A stretch of 64,000 nt of DNA from Isoetes taiwanensis (taxonomy: Eukaryota > Streptophyta > Lycopodiopsida > Isoetales > Isoetaceae): positions 2,180,896 to 2,244,895 of the forward strand of contig JAJEKV010000085.1 of assembly GCA_021234155.1 (NCBI GenBank). The letters are read 5' to 3'. Positions 10,459 through 22,962 of the stretch are shown here, piece after piece (position 1 is the stretch's first letter; the number at the start of each line of letters is the position of its first letter). The position numbers were made by a program, and so were the translations under genes. The notes under the pieces were generated by a model. That model ran no database searches. It saw nothing but the letters and a program-made list of their open reading frames with translations, and was not told where the DNA came from.

Positions 10459-12887
10459 TAAACCAGATAACATCAGAATCAACTACAACATATATCAATA
10501 TCCTACCCAGCTCAGTCTCATGGGGATCGACTGATGTCTTGATCCTCCAGAGATCATTGCAGATAGAATTCATGGCAAATGGATTTGGCTGGCAAAGGAA
10601 CATGGTCATTGGGTAGTCCACACCATTTTCTCCTCTTGTGCACACTTTGCAGATATAAAAATATTTGCTATGTAGTCCATGCATTTGGGATTGTAAGTTG
10701 TAGGTATTCATGTCTACTACCAAATGCATTTTGAAGGTTGAGCTTCCATAGCTTTAGGAATTCTGAATATATGTGGAGCAAATGTGTTAACATATTTTCC
10801 CAAATATGAGATTTGCTTACCGTAGTTGGTTGGGTGTTTTTATGGGTGGTTTTTTAATTCACATACTCAAAAAAGCATGTGGGCGACACATGTGCTGCAC
10901 AGGTGCTGACTGCCCTTCATTGCCCTTCAAACTGCCCTTCATTGCCCTTCCATAGCCCTTCATTGCCCTTCAAAAAATCATGAGTGTTTTCTATTATATA
11001 AAGGATATAATGACCATATTAGTGATGCAAATCATGATGACATAAATTATTTGGTGAAGGTGCTTATATGTGCTGTGATGGTCAAAAAACTGGGTAGGTC
11101 AATTAAAAAGTTACCCTTATTTAGTTTGTGCTTTTGTTTTATGTTGATCTATACAACAGGAAAAATGCATGATGTTTGAAAGTTCTGATCCCAAGCTTTT
11201 GGAACAATATCTAGATGGTAGTTTTTTTTTCAAAAATATGGGGTGCACATGACTTGGCCTCAGTTAAAACTGGTCATCATCATGCACATATAAACCCCAC
11301 TTTGGCACCTGGAGCACAAGCTTATTTGCTTGCACAAAGAAGCTTGTAGCTATTGCATCAATACATTCAGGATCACACAAGCTATAAATTTGAAACATGT
11401 AGATGGGAGCGGCTGCAATCGCCATGCAAGGCAAAATTATGTACATCTAGCCAGCTATCAGTGACTGCAGATGAAAATTACACACTTCTAAGATATCCTG
11501 CTTTTGTGATGATTAATAATTGTTCTTTTGACATTAGCATTACATTCTATGCTTCCACAACTTCTCAGAGCATGATTTGTGTATAACTTGGCATTATACA
11601 TTCTTGAGGTATTAAATACGCCTCTTTAATTGATGAGCCAACATTGTACAAATTGATTTATCATTGATTGCCTAGTATCATCTTAATGCAAAGTTTTTTT
11701 GGAAACCTTTCGGGGCACGGGTTTTTTCATCCTAATAGTAATGGTTGTACTAGGCCATCGTATGGATCGCATGGCCTATTGGCATTCTTGGATGTTAAAG
11801 AATTTATTTTTATTCCTTATTTGGGTAAATCATTTCTTATTCGGGACTTTTGATTGCAACCTCAACATATATCAGTGTTCTTCATTGATTTGGATTTAAT
11901 TCAATTAAATGTAACGTATAAACCCAAGTGCAAATTCCCATCAATCTTTAGGCCATTGCGGTCAAGATTGTATACAAAAAGTTGGCCCAAATAATAATTA
12001 TACAGCATGAATGATCCACCACCAATGGGCTCTACATTGTATGGCAGCAAGTAAACTCAGGAGCTGATTCTAGGGGGTCCCCCGGCCGGCAATAGCCGGG
12101 AGCGTGTCCCGGAATCTGCGACTGAGTTTGCTGCCACCACAGCATGGTACTGGATCTGGAGTTTGAGATTACCTGCTGATTACCTCTTGAGCAGAATCAG
12201 CCCACTATTTTCCATTCCGGAGGCAGAACGACCGATCCAATTTCCATGTTGTAAAGAAGATGGTCACACGATACAGTGTGGAACATTGCCTTGCGAATAG
12301 AGAAATGTCTATAGAAGTTTAAGTTATTTCTTAGGTGTCCAATGGTGTCCAATGTCATATACACATTGGTGATCAGCCCATAAAATTATGTAATTTCTTT
12401 TGTATTATATCTATTTTTAGAGGTGGCTAAGGTGGCTTTCCATTTATCAGCAAGCCATTGGTTGTTACCAAGTACAAATGTTCAACTTCAATCTTCCAAC
12501 CATTGGTCTTCAATAGCACATAAAAAGGGAAAGTCGACCTAGACAATGATGATATGGTATGAATGATCTCACACCAAAATTACGAATTGAACCAAGTGGG
12601 CCATAGTAGGAATAGAAAAATGACTAGGTGTAAGTTAGTAGAAGGTGAGAATCTTAATGTCTTGAGTGGCGTCCACTATCATAAACACATGCACTGAAAA
12701 GATGAGAAGATAACTTGCATGTCAAAGGATAGGTCTTGACAAAATGTATGCCTATGCCCTTTTTTGAATTACATATATTTTTTGGGGTGGCTAATGTGTC
12801 GTTCCATTTGCCGGCCAGTCGCGCCATCCCATTGGCTCCATATCTCATAAATCAATACAACCTATGCTATAGATATGAAATCAACGA
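10459..12887. other. Intergenic and upstream DNA
   Basis: No gene is supported. A small minisatellite lies at 10,910-10,972. A weak minus-strand match to the hairpin core (ggatgaaaaaacccgtgccc) lies around 11,745-11,700. The part at 12,296-12,480 resembles 12,609-12,830, suggesting an old duplication of the region upstream of the secreted-protein gene. A GC-rich stretch at 12,070-12,120 contains a small inverted repeat (cccggccggcaatagccggg). Confidence 0.45.
10910..10972 (+). repeat. TGCCCTTCAT minisatellite
   Basis: About five imperfect units of tgcccttcattgcccttcaa, short and interrupted. Confidence 0.7.
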
Positions 12888-12888
12888 G

Positions 12889-12897
12889 TATATATAG
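12889..12897 (+). promoter_or_regulatory. TATA box of the secreted VPS62-like gene
   Basis: TATATATAG lies about 160 bases upstream of the start codon and about 75-80 bases upstream of a 5'UTR splice donor. This leaves room for a transcription start near 12,920. It is the only TATA-like stretch placed correctly for this gene. Confidence 0.6.
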
Positions 12898-12972
12898 AGG
12901 CAGCTTTGGTTCATGAAACTCACTCAACATTTCCTTCTTGCTTGATCTGCTACTTATTATTAGCTAACAGAG

Positions 12973-13048
12973 GTAATAATGCAAGTCATTAACGGCTTTC
13001 GTTCGTTCTCCAATCTTTAACATACTTACCTGTATGCATCCTTTGCAG
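12973..13048 (+). other. Predicted 5'UTR intron (76 bp)
   Basis: Donor ACAGAG|GTAATAATG at 12,973 and acceptor CATCCTTTGCAG|GC ending at 13,048, with a pyrimidine-rich stretch before the acceptor. The start codon follows eight bases into the second exon. Inferred from splice consensus only. Confidence 0.55.
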
Positions 13049-13056
13049 GCACGGAT

Positions 13057-13749
13057 ATGGCAATGGCACCGTTTATCTACAACGAAAAGGTGGTGCTTTA
13101 CTTATGTATGTTATGCATCGTTTTCACAAGCAAGGCTATGGCAGGAGAAGCTCCGTTTATCTACGGAGTGAAAATGCAAGGGATTAAACAGTACGACGAC
13201 ACGGGCTCTCATGCACACGAGGATCTGAGTGTATGGAAACCAACGATGAAAGGGTGCTTATCTCAATATGGAGGCCAACTGCCAGTGGCAGGGTATATGA
13301 ACGAGAAATCAACAATGGCGTTTCGTTTCTTCAAAGAGATCGATACTTTGGCAGTGGGAAGTGGGAACGAGTGGTGGAAAATAGTGTGGACGGATGCAGG
13401 CAGCAGGAGGCCTGACGATTACACAGTGTGGGTGATAAGGGAGGAAAAAATCCCCTCGGGTTATTCATGTCTGTCCCCGGCCTTCTTCAAGAAGGACAGA
13501 GGTAGGCAGCCTCCCACTCCATCCGAGGTCGACGGCCAGGTTCTGGTTAAGAGCGAATACGTCAATTTTGTGTCCGGTGATAAATTAGTCCACATTTGGA
13601 ACGACCGTGGTAGCGGTGCCCGTCAAGATGTCACCATTTTCACTGGTCCTGATGGATTTGGAGCTTTTGCTTCCCCTAACTATAATCCTACCCCCTCTGG
13701 CTTATTTCCTCTCTTGGATCTTTTAAAGGGTGCTCAGGTCCTTTCCTAA
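13057..13749 (+). CDS. Secreted VPS62/DUF946-like protein, 230 residues
   Basis: Residues 9-28 are strongly hydrophobic (VVLYLCMLCIVF core) and followed by AMA-GEAP, a good signal-peptide cleavage site, so the mature protein should be exported. The rest carries three copies of a W/Y-x-D-x-G-S-x4-D-x-S/T-V/I-W pattern: YDDTGSHAHEDLSVWKP, WTDAGSRRPDDYTVWV and WNDRGSGARQDVTIF. Each leads to a G-Y/F-x-x-L/F segment, and this is the repeat pattern of plant VPS62/DUF946 proteins. Those are usually longer and lack a signal peptide, so this is a short secreted variant of unknown role. The pentapeptide APFIY occurs on both sides of the predicted cleavage site, with near-identical DNA. A TATA box, a 5'UTR intron and a downstream AATAAA support a real gene. 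The first ATG of the frame was chosen. Family assignment is from pattern recognition, not from a search. Confidence 0.8.
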   Translation: MAMAPFIYNEKVVLYLCMLCIVFTSKAMAGEAPFIYGVKMQGIKQYDDTGSHAHEDLSVWKPTMKGCLSQYGGQLPVAGYMNEKSTMAFRFFKEIDTLAVGSGNEWWKIVWTDAGSRRPDDYTVWVIREEKIPSGYSCLSPAFFKKDRGRQPPTPSEVDGQVLVKSEYVNFVSGDKLVHIWNDRGSGARQDVTIFTGPDGFGAFASPNYNPTPSGLFPLLDLLKGAQVLS

Positions 13750-13938
13750 AAGCCTTGCCTTCCAAGTTGGTTAGCATGTCTATTTGGCCCCTAATTATGT
13801 GTAAGTAATGTTTTAAGTATTGTGTAAGCTGCCTTCCAAGTCGGTATGGTATGCATGTCCCTAAGCATGTAAGTATTGTGTAAGACGCCACCCCGAGGTC
13901 GAGTTACTATAGTGTCCTCTTATGTATTAGTGACGATA

Positions 13939-13944
13939 AATAAA
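13939..13944 (+). terminator. Polyadenylation signal (AATAAA)
   Basis: AATAAA lies 190 bases after the stop codon of the secreted-protein gene. The 3'UTR before it contains a short internal duplication (gccttccaagt and gtaagtattgtgtaag each occur twice). Confidence 0.5.
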
Positions 13945-13949
13945 AACTA

Positions 13950-15498
13950 TATCAAACTATATGTGAATCTTGTGCTTCGTTAATAAATACACGTATTGTG
14001 GATCTTTTATTACTGCTAAGAAAATGCCCATTGTTCAGGTAACAAATGGCCATATTAAAGGAAGTGTAATTTTACATGTTTAGTGTTTTCATCTTAAGTA
14101 GCTTCTTAGCTCAACAATGCTAGACAAACTTCTCGTTATGCTAGTAATTTGTCAAATAATATGCAATAGTTTATCAAATATGCCTTGTGATGGTGCATGT
14201 CTTGATTTGTTAATGCTATGATTGACAACAGTATGTCTTGATTTATTACCGCCATAATTCACAAAGGTGCATGACGCAGTTGAACTCTTATTCTTACTTA
14301 TCTACACGTAGTCATACTTCACAAATCTGGGATATTGCTTTAGCACTGGAGTTAGATCTTATTAAGATATTTCTAATCTTCAATGTATTGCATATGTTAA
14401 ATTAAACTCCATAAATTAAGATGTGAAAATAGCAGCACCATTCCAACAGAAAAGCCCCAAATTAGTGAGATCTATTGAGATCTTTATAATCTTGAGAGTT
14501 TTGCATGTGTTTTGACCACATACCATTGGAAGAGATATGAAAACAGTGGCATCATATCATAACGATTTGTCTGCTACTAAAGATTACAATGAGATCTTAT
14601 CCAATGCACCAAATAAAGACTCATTTGGAGTATTTTATAAGAATCATAAGCCTTGAATTAGTTATAACTGTTTTACTTACTGGATTTTCATGGATTTTCA
14701 GGGTTTCCTTTTTGATTGGTGGTTTTTGTAGCCTAGTCAATGTTTATCAGAAGGCCCTTTTATGATCTCCAAAGATCCCTACTACCATTGTTGTCTCATT
14801 GTTGTGACTTTGAAATCCTTAGGATTCATTGTCTTGCATCATAGAGACAAAGGAAGATGATGTAGAATTAGATGAGGATATATCATCATTGCTAAGTTGA
14901 AATAAATTAGACAGAGGAGGCAATGTGTAATAAGCTACATTGAGAAGTATCATGTGTAGGAACTTCTAGGCATTTCGAATATCATTTTTCCCCTCCATCC
15001 CAAGGGTTGCCCCCTACGGGCAACTCAAAAATTTTTTAGTTCCATTACAGGAAAATGGAAGAGTACGAAATTGGACAATGGACAATGAAGTAATATTTAT
15101 AACTACATCTAATTAAACTACCGACTATCTCATACGCTTCATTCCTAATTTATTCACGCTTCTCTTTACATATTTTCTATCACGTAGCTTATGTTGTCAT
15201 GAATGTCTTTCCAATAAGGGAGGATAGTCTTTGCAATTATATAAAGCTTGCATTTTGGAGTTTATATATCTATGAAATGTTTGAATTGCATAATCAACGT
15301 CAAATCTGTAATTATCAAGTAATGAAAGCTTCTAGTATACTCATATCCAGTGTAGGATCAGAAGGACTTGAATGCATGGCCAGTTTTATACATGGGGTGG
15401 TTGCGGAATTTTATATAGCCATAAGCTTCTAAAGAAGTCCCTTGATATATTGATGATGGAAAATGGAAACACCGATGCCAAACTGTAATCCAAAACAC
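13950..15498. other. AT-rich intergenic DNA
   Basis: No coding signal. A palindromic motif gttgccccctacgggcaac lies near 15,006-15,024. Related motifs occur near 36,905 and, weakly, 28,779. Confidence 0.5.
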
Positions 15499-15499
15499 T

Positions 15500-16780
15500 A
15501 ATAGAATAGAATAGAATATAATATAATTTTATCGCCCACGAGACCAACCGCCTATGGGACCCAAGTACAAAGAGAGAGCAAATGCAGCGATTACTACCGT
15601 GATTAAAAACCCCTCAAGGGTTTTCGGGAAAACCTTAGTAGCAATAAGGATGCCGACATACCGCATAGCTTATATACATAATCACAAGTACAACCGAGGT
15701 TAATGCCTGGACATGGGGCATAATCGAAGTCCGCTGTATCCATTACCTCCCCGGAGGTACGATCCCAACAAGCCTACAGAGGCCCGTGCTCGAGCTCATG
15801 CAAGGCCCGATGGGGCATTAACTAACTCGAGCATACCGAGCCCCGATATGCTCATATCGCGGACAAGCCTGGAGGGCGGACTTTCATCCTCAATGGCTCG
15901 CTGACAAAGACCGGATGCACTCGCCCTCACGCTGCCCCCGAATCCATCTCCATGTCTCAATGCGGAGGTGGTGTGCACTGTCTTAATGGAAGCAATCACC
16001 CCGCTTTTTCATGGGTAGATGGGTGCGCAGTAGTGGTGTGGGCCCCACGCGAGCATGGGATTAACCCGGCATATAATTTGCCACCTTGACATGTGACAGG
16101 GCCTCTCGCGATCCCAAAGCTTGGCCATGAAGCAAGCATCCAAATATCGCTTCAAGGCAACGCTGCTTTCCTTCGGTGTATGCACCGGTCCACATCCGTG
16201 TGCCTCGCACATTCCATAGCGAACCACCGGGCTTGCTTGTCTTTCCAAAGAAGCTTTGAGTCGCCAAGGGCCCATCGCCATCGACAAAGCAAGGTTGGGC
16301 AGTAGGGCTTCATCCATAGCCACCACCTTCCGGAAGTAAATAATGTGACGCTCCAAATACACCTCAGAATGGAAGGAAGCCTGCCTCCCCGGAGCAAGAT
16401 CCGATATGGGACCGTGGATTTCACTCCCAAAGGCTCCGGCCAAGAAGGCCTTCTCAGACTGCTCTAGATCGCTCCAAGTGGTGAGGGATATCACCGCCCC
16501 CCACACCCCATAGAGGAGGACCGGTTCAACCAAGGCCCTCGAACAAGTGTGCCCAGTGACCCCATGCATACTGACTCTACCTTGTGGATCGTTGTTTTGC
16601 ATTGCATACGGGGCTTTCCGACTGCGGTGACCCGTAACTCGATGGATGCATCCCAATGTGTGGTAGTAGAAAACTCAATGCCCAAATACTTATATGACTG
16701 AGCCACCTCCACTACCTGCCCCTGGTAAGTGAATGAGGGAAGGCGTGGGTGCCGGGATGATAGAGAATGTGGCACGTCAA
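15500..16780 (-). mobile_element. 5'-truncated LINE with AGAAT tail
   Basis: A minus-strand LINE 3' region. The tail at 15,500-15,525 is (AGAAT)n rather than (GGAA)n, but the next bases (atcgcccacgagaccaaccg) match the other copies. The hairpin core is at 15,598-15,635. The frame at 16,775-16,491 gives YLGIEFSTTTHWDASIELR, the same position as YLGIDFTTNMLWDE in the copy at 10 kb. The frame at 16,656-16,009 covers the C-terminal region with RHIIYFRKV and AMGPWRLKA. It is truncated just downstream of the RT active site, so it is non-functional. Confidence 0.75.
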
Positions 16781-18197
16781 AATGAACATGTAGTATCTTT
16801 TTAGTTTGATTCGATTGATATGATCTGTTGTTCCTCCCATGTTACAAGATTATCAACGTGGAAAGCAATGATGCAGAGCTCATTTCCTTTAAATTTATAG
16901 TAATCTATTCCAGATCTTTGAAAACCTTAAAGTACTGATCTATTTTCTTACACCAACACCATGGTGCTTGCTTGAGTCCACATAAGTCTTTAAAAGCTTG
17001 CAAATAAGATGCTCAAAACTTTGATTTTCATTTGCTATAGTTTTCAGCCATGCAAAATAGTGAGTGATCAAAAGGAAGTCACGACAGAAAAAGTGCGTAA
17101 GCATCATCATAATCAACTTTTTGTGGAAAGTCTTGCTTTGTGTTTATTTATAGTGCCATCTATGTTGTACTCAGTCACTTGATGCCAATATCATGTTTTG
17201 TTTTCGGTAGAAGGGCTAACTCTCAATTTTTCATTCTTCATAAGCATGCCATACTCTGCTTTCATATCAGCATGCTACTTCTCTTTTATTGCTGCAAATA
17301 TGCAACCCTTTTTTAGCTAAGACATGAAATGTAGATCAGGGACTAAGGGAGGATCAAGGATTGAGGGCTCAAGAGGAAGAAGTAGAAGTTAGGTGATATC
17401 AATGCTAATCTAAAACAAGTTAGGCTAATAAGTTACACTGAGGAGAAGAAATAAATTGAGAAGCATGAGGGGTATCTCATTGTCTACAAGAAGCAAAACA
17501 AGAGCCAAATATTATATAGCATAGGAGCCAATGAATATTATATAGCATCTGCTTGATTCTTCGAGATGCCTTTGTTTCATGCATCCAACCACCTGCCGGG
17601 ATTCGTTCAAAGGAGGGGGCCGTCTGCTTCTGTCGAGGCCGGATAGTGCCGTCGAAGGGGGCTGGATGATTCAAACTAGCCCAAAACTGTTCAAATCCAA
17701 CTGGACCAACGACAACGCCTTGTTTCTAAGGAGATTGGATAACAAGAGATTGAAATTCATGAATCATTAACCATTGAGCTAGCCCGGGGCCCAGGCCCTT
17801 CAAGAGTACAATCCCTTCAGATTTTTTATCTTCCAAACTAAGTAGTTTTGAAGTGGTTTCAAAATATCATGGGGTCAAGGAACGGCCCCCACAACATTAA
17901 AGAGAGAAATACATATTTCCATTAACTGTACATTTGAAAGTGCGTACAATTCTCCTGTACGGGTACCCAATGACATTCTGATTAGAGAAAATAATTTTAT
18001 ATGTATCTGCCATTGGAAACCAATAGTATACCCATCTGGGGATTAGGCTACCATGCAATTTTCTTACCTGGTTCTAATTCATGTTATGTGCCCGATCGAC
18101 ATGACAATATTGGGCCAAGTTTCCACCTGAGCATATACAAGGGGCATCTGATGCCTGTACATTTTTACACTATAATTCCAGATGGAATATCTTACAA
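16781..18197. other. AT-rich intergenic DNA
   Basis: No gene or repeat could be supported. The right part (18,000-18,197) is immediately downstream of the minus-strand conserved gene and probably holds its 3'UTR. Confidence 0.45.
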
Positions 18198-20304
18198 TTA
18201 ACATTTTTTTGGCCGCTCATATTTTGGAGGTAAGCTTGGACAATGTTCATCCATCCGTGGGTAAGGATCCAAAGTATTATAATCAGGCAGTTCCATACGA
18301 TATTTCCCAAGCAATTGGCAGTATGGCAATGGTGAATTATCATTCTCATTGCACCATGCAGGAAGCCGCTCTTGAACCTCAAAGAAGTTTAGCATGTATG
18401 CGTCACGAATCTGAATAGAAAGAAAAGATAGAGCAAGTCAGAAAATTCATCCAATATATTTAACCGTGGCACTTTGCAATGCAACAAGGAGCACAGCTAC
18501 CGTAAATTCTGTGACTTGAATTGAATCTGAAATATTTCCAAAAAGGCCTGCTTCTTTGTACATTTCCAGCACAAAGGCTACACAGGAACCCAATCATCCT
18601 TTTCAGGTATGGTGAGAATTTGTCCAAACGAAACACCGCACATCTCACCTTCTTTAATTATGTCAGGAAGATCTAGTCCCTGATTGAAACAGCAGAACAT
18701 AAGCAATCAACATAGTACTATAGGACTGATGCTGTAAATGAAGGCATGTAGCACCTCTGTCCCAGTCTTTTGTTAAGAGCCTCATTCCACATATTCGCTG
18801 CATAATGAGGTTGCAACCGGGTCCAGACAGTAAGCACAGAGGCAACCTGCAAAAAAATGAACTCTATAAATGCGAGGTATACCTGATCATATTTTACTAC
18901 ACTCGTTTATTAAAAAACCTGAGTATAAAATCAGGATATGAAAAAGAGGTATTTTACCAAGTTGGAATCCAAGGGAGACGGGTAGTTGCCATCCAAAGTG
19001 TCAATCCAGCTAAAGATCATATTATGATAACCATAAGGTTTGCCATCCATGCTACGTGCATATTGCCAGGCAGCAGCTGTATGATTAAACTTTGCCCTCA
19101 AATCTGAACGTAGTAGTAATAATGCAACATGAGAGTCTGCAGGATCATTGACTTGTTGAGTCCACCAATCGTCCTAGGATAGAACTGCAATTATTTTTTC
19201 ACCCTTCACATGTGACAAATGAAGATTAAAGACGGATAAAACGTAGAACCAAACTTCTTTTGTCTATGCAATGAAATACCTTTTCGTTTCTCCAACCCAG
19301 AGGTTTCCATCTTCATCTCTGAGGCACACTGCTGTCCCGCATATGCACCAGTCACCCATTTTTCTAATGTTTCAAACCCACCCCAGCGGCCTCGTATTTT
19401 AGACATGGCCAGAAAGTCACCAGACTGAATATCAGCAGCGCTATAATTGGTTACAGGTTGTGGACGTTTCTCAAACGAGGCACCCGTATGCCTTTTCAAA
19501 AACTCAATGTTGGCAGTTTCTCCCCATCCAGTATTAGAAAAGATAGGTAATGCATCCCAAAGAGCCACTAAAGTACCCAACATCCCTGCTTTCATCAAGA
19601 ATATAGAAATGCCTTTCTGCTTCACCTGCCTGAGTGACGATTTTCAGTGACTGATGATAACAAATCTTAAACATTGATGAGGAGACCACTCATTCTCTCC
19701 TTCTTGCCATTCTTTGATGGAAAATGAGTGCTTGCGTGCAGTGAAATAATAATCCCAGCTCACACGATATGGTGTTGCAAAAATGTACAAGTCCATGCAA
19801 GTCCAGCTATGAGGCTTATTAGTGTGCAAAAAACAAAATGCTGTAAGCTTGTGAATCCTTACATAGTATGGCCTAAAACGAATTGACCCTGTATTAGGGA
19901 AAGTCAATACTTGAATTAGAAACTAGCTTTTGTGTGGCGACAAAAATAAAAAAGTTTATGAAGCCCACCTGTATGTAGAGAACTCCACCACCAGTTTCGT
20001 TGGCACTTGTGGGTTCGGTGAATTCCATCCAAGCCCGATTCTCGTAAAAGCACGCACCTTTCCATTCGTTTGAACTATTGTTCTTCTCATCATCAGAAAC
20101 CGCAGCCACAAACTGAGGCAATAAATCCAAAGCACTGTGCAATTTATTTACAAGGGGCCAAGAGACAGAGTGAGGCAAAAGGGGCAATACATCGCGGGGA
20201 TGGAAGAGGTAGGGCAATTCTGTTTCAAAACCAAGTCCAAGGACACAAAAAGGGAAAAGTATTGGGAAGGCTAATATGATCACAAAGACCTGGTCGCGCG
20301 CCAT
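18198..20304 (-). pseudogene. Conserved plant multi-exon gene, broken copy (papain-like fold suspected)
   Basis: Seven exons can be traced on the minus strand: 20304-19969 (signal peptide MARDQVFVIILAFPILFPFC), 19814-19687, 19629-19280, about 19210-18958, 18846-18755, 18679-18501, and 18410-18198 ending KYERPKKC. Hallmark segments are TCMDLYIFATPYRVSWDYYF, SGDFLAMSKIRGRWGGFETL, AWQYARSMDGKPYGYHNMIF and LGKYRMELPDYNTLDPYPRM. From memory they match a conserved, secreted or ER-associated plant family of unknown function. The S-G-D-F-L block followed by a T-A-V-C-L strand suggests a permuted papain-like (NlpC/P60-type) fold; that is inference. Breaks seen: a frameshift near 19,336 where the reading changes from AYAG to TAVCLRD, an in-frame TAG at 19,174-19,176 where a Trp is expected, a one-base frame change near 18,762, and a deletion with frame loss after EKDDWV near 18,590. 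Exons stay alignable, so decay is recent; assembly errors could explain the single-base breaks but not the deletion. Confidence 0.7.
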
Positions 20305-21052
20305 AGCCAGGTCTTGCTGGAACGGATCTCCGCTTCCATAGCCAGGAAGTTAAGGAATATTCAGGCGGACTGGGAGACGTCGGGGGTCCGTGTGGGGGAC
20401 GGTTAGGATGGCCCGTTGAATAGCTTGGAGTGTGTTCGATGATGGAAGATGCGTTCATTTTTGTCAACATGTTGGCCTAAGCATGCTTCTACCTAAATGT
20501 GTGCTCCAAGATAACACGCCTTATTATTCATTCAAGTTTACGTGTTCATCTTCCATCCACTTCCCGTTTGTTGCCACTAAGTTCTACACACTTCGAGCAT
20601 ATACTTCGAATTTTAACTCCAGCCATCCATTCCATTCCAGCAGATTCCATAATACGTTCGCATATACCCAAATCAGTTGCATTAGTGTACAATTGCATAG
20701 TAGTGTACTGACCACGTCGTACATCTCAAATTGTTGGATCTAATCACAAATATCTTCTCTATCTATCAACCAAGTAAGGTGCCAAGGCACTACATATTGC
20801 CCCTATACCATGGACTACAATTGAATATCGTGCTTAACACGATTTTCCAAAAATACTTTACTTATGTTTGTTTTAAGTTTGCCCGGTAGCAAGATTTCCC
20901 CTGCTTAACCGAAAAAGGGTTTGATTTACATGATGTTCAAGAAGATGATATTCTACTGAATTACAAGGCATAATATATGGGGAAAATTCTAAATATATCT
21001 CTCAAGCTTCAAACATTTCAAAAATACCCTCCAACTAAATAGCATTTTTATA
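20305..21052. other. Upstream region of the broken gene
   Basis: Probable promoter and 5'UTR side of the minus-strand gene, GC-richer up to about 20,420. No TATA box could be assigned and no other gene was seen. Confidence 0.4.
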
Positions 21053-22775
21053 AGTACAAGAAATTTATCGCGGCGGATCTCTTTTGTTCGACTCGTGCAT
21101 GATTATCTTGTGTCACATTCCATCTTAGGCTAGGGTGCAATGTATAAGAATTTGAGGGAACTAACTAGTCAATTGTCAAGGAAACCCAACCACATGCTCT
21201 TAATAATAAATAGCTTAAGCACTTGGATGCAACAAGATTATTTCCCTGAAAGTATGCTCTTATTAATACATATATAAGGCAGTTTTCTTTTATGTTTGAA
21301 GGTAATATTTTTGCCCCGAGAAAAAACGCGAGCACGGCAAGTGTATTTTTTTAAATAGAAAAATATTTCTTTTTTCCTTCACGTTTCTTGCTCTGCAAGC
21401 AATCCTGGCTTTCATACTCCCGCACTCGCGCATCCCTGTTCCGCCATAGCCAGACACTCCAAGCATCTCCAAGGACGGCCGCTTCGGCTGCTTCAAATCT
21501 GCTGCTTCCCAGAGCAAAATTTTTCATTCTATTTTCATGAAGCAAATTAGCTCATTTTCCTGAAACTATTCATTGTCTATGAAGGCGCAGAACAACGAAG
21601 GGTCTGGACAGAGCTAAACTAGATGCTGATGCTTAGAGGTCCTATATGCTTTAACTAGCTCGCCAGTTTGCATATATATTTGAGCTTTCTACAAGCAAAC
21701 GCCAATTACAAAAATATTGTTCTTGGCAAAAGCCCTGCCATAATGAAGTACGTTAGTATGACAGACAACATAAATACCTCAGATACTTCAAGTATGAACT
21801 GAAGAGTCCATCCTGCTCAGAAGTGCCTTTCTTTTCTGCTTTCTTTTCTTTATTTTCGAACCAAATCCAAACACGTTTTCTTCCACCCTTAATAGTTATG
21901 CAAACTTGCTCTTATTTTACAGCATTTTCTTAGATCAAACCTGGAACTCAAGCAAATCATAAAGCTACAATATTTTTTGCTCTTACCTATCTCAGAGTGT
22001 GAAACTTAGTATGAACACATAAATACTGCTTTTTGTTCTTACATGTTTCAGAATGTGAAACTTGGAATGGCAAACACATAAAGGCCGCTAGCATGTATTG
22101 TGTAGAGTAATTATTTAGTTAGAATGGTTAGAGGGCAATGGTGTCTTTTGGCAAACATCAAAATTATAAATTGATGTCCAAATAAGAAATACAATGTCAA
22201 TAATGATAGATTTCTTTCATGTCTGCCTGCACAAGTTGAGGCTGTAGCCTATTACGGAATATCTCAGAGGACTTTCAAATGCTGGCCCGAATATCAGATG
22301 AGCTTCAAATATTGTCTTGAATACTTTGGATGGAGCCCAATGGCATCGTAAGAAAGCCGGGAGGCTACAAAAATCAGGCCAGAATACTTCTGATATTAAG
22401 GTTTGAATGCTCTGTGGTCTTAAATGCTCTAGGAAGATGGAGTCTAAAAATCAAAATGTGTCCTACATTTGAAGTACAAATATAATTCGCCCGTTTATCT
22501 GTCGTAAGGGTCTCACAGGGGTGTTTATCCTCTTCATAACATGCCACATCAAAATAGAGAAAACAATTCAATTAAAAGAAGAAGATGGATGGAAAGATGC
22601 TTTACAAATGTAGGCCATTGATTTTTGTAAAAGGGAAGTCTGGCTTTCATAGTTTATGTCAGACAGAATTTTCTGTTCTATGTCATAAATCTGTATCACC
22701 ATTTAATTCATGTTTTTTCTAAACCAGTAGTGTTATGATTCTAATGGGTTCGTGACATGTTCCGATTATTTGTAG

Positions 22776-22832
22776 CCATCGGGAGCTGCATACCGTGCTT
22801 CTGGATATGATGTAGAACAACTTGGGTTATCA
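22776..22832 (+). other. Orphan exon a (19 codons)
   Basis: Flanked by TTTGTAG|CC and TTATCA|GTAAGT, giving PSGAAYRASGYDVEQLGLS. It is in phase with orphan exon b 130 bases downstream. The peptide looks like real protein but I do not recognise the family. Confidence 0.4.
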
Positions 22833-22962
22833 GTAAGTATTATCTAGTCCTTATGTTGTTTTTGTAGTCTCGTATTGCAGCATTGCGTATTATATGTACA
22901 GTAGGCTTGGAACATTTCGTATTTGATTAAGACCTGGCTCTAACTTCTAAGAACATGTGCAG

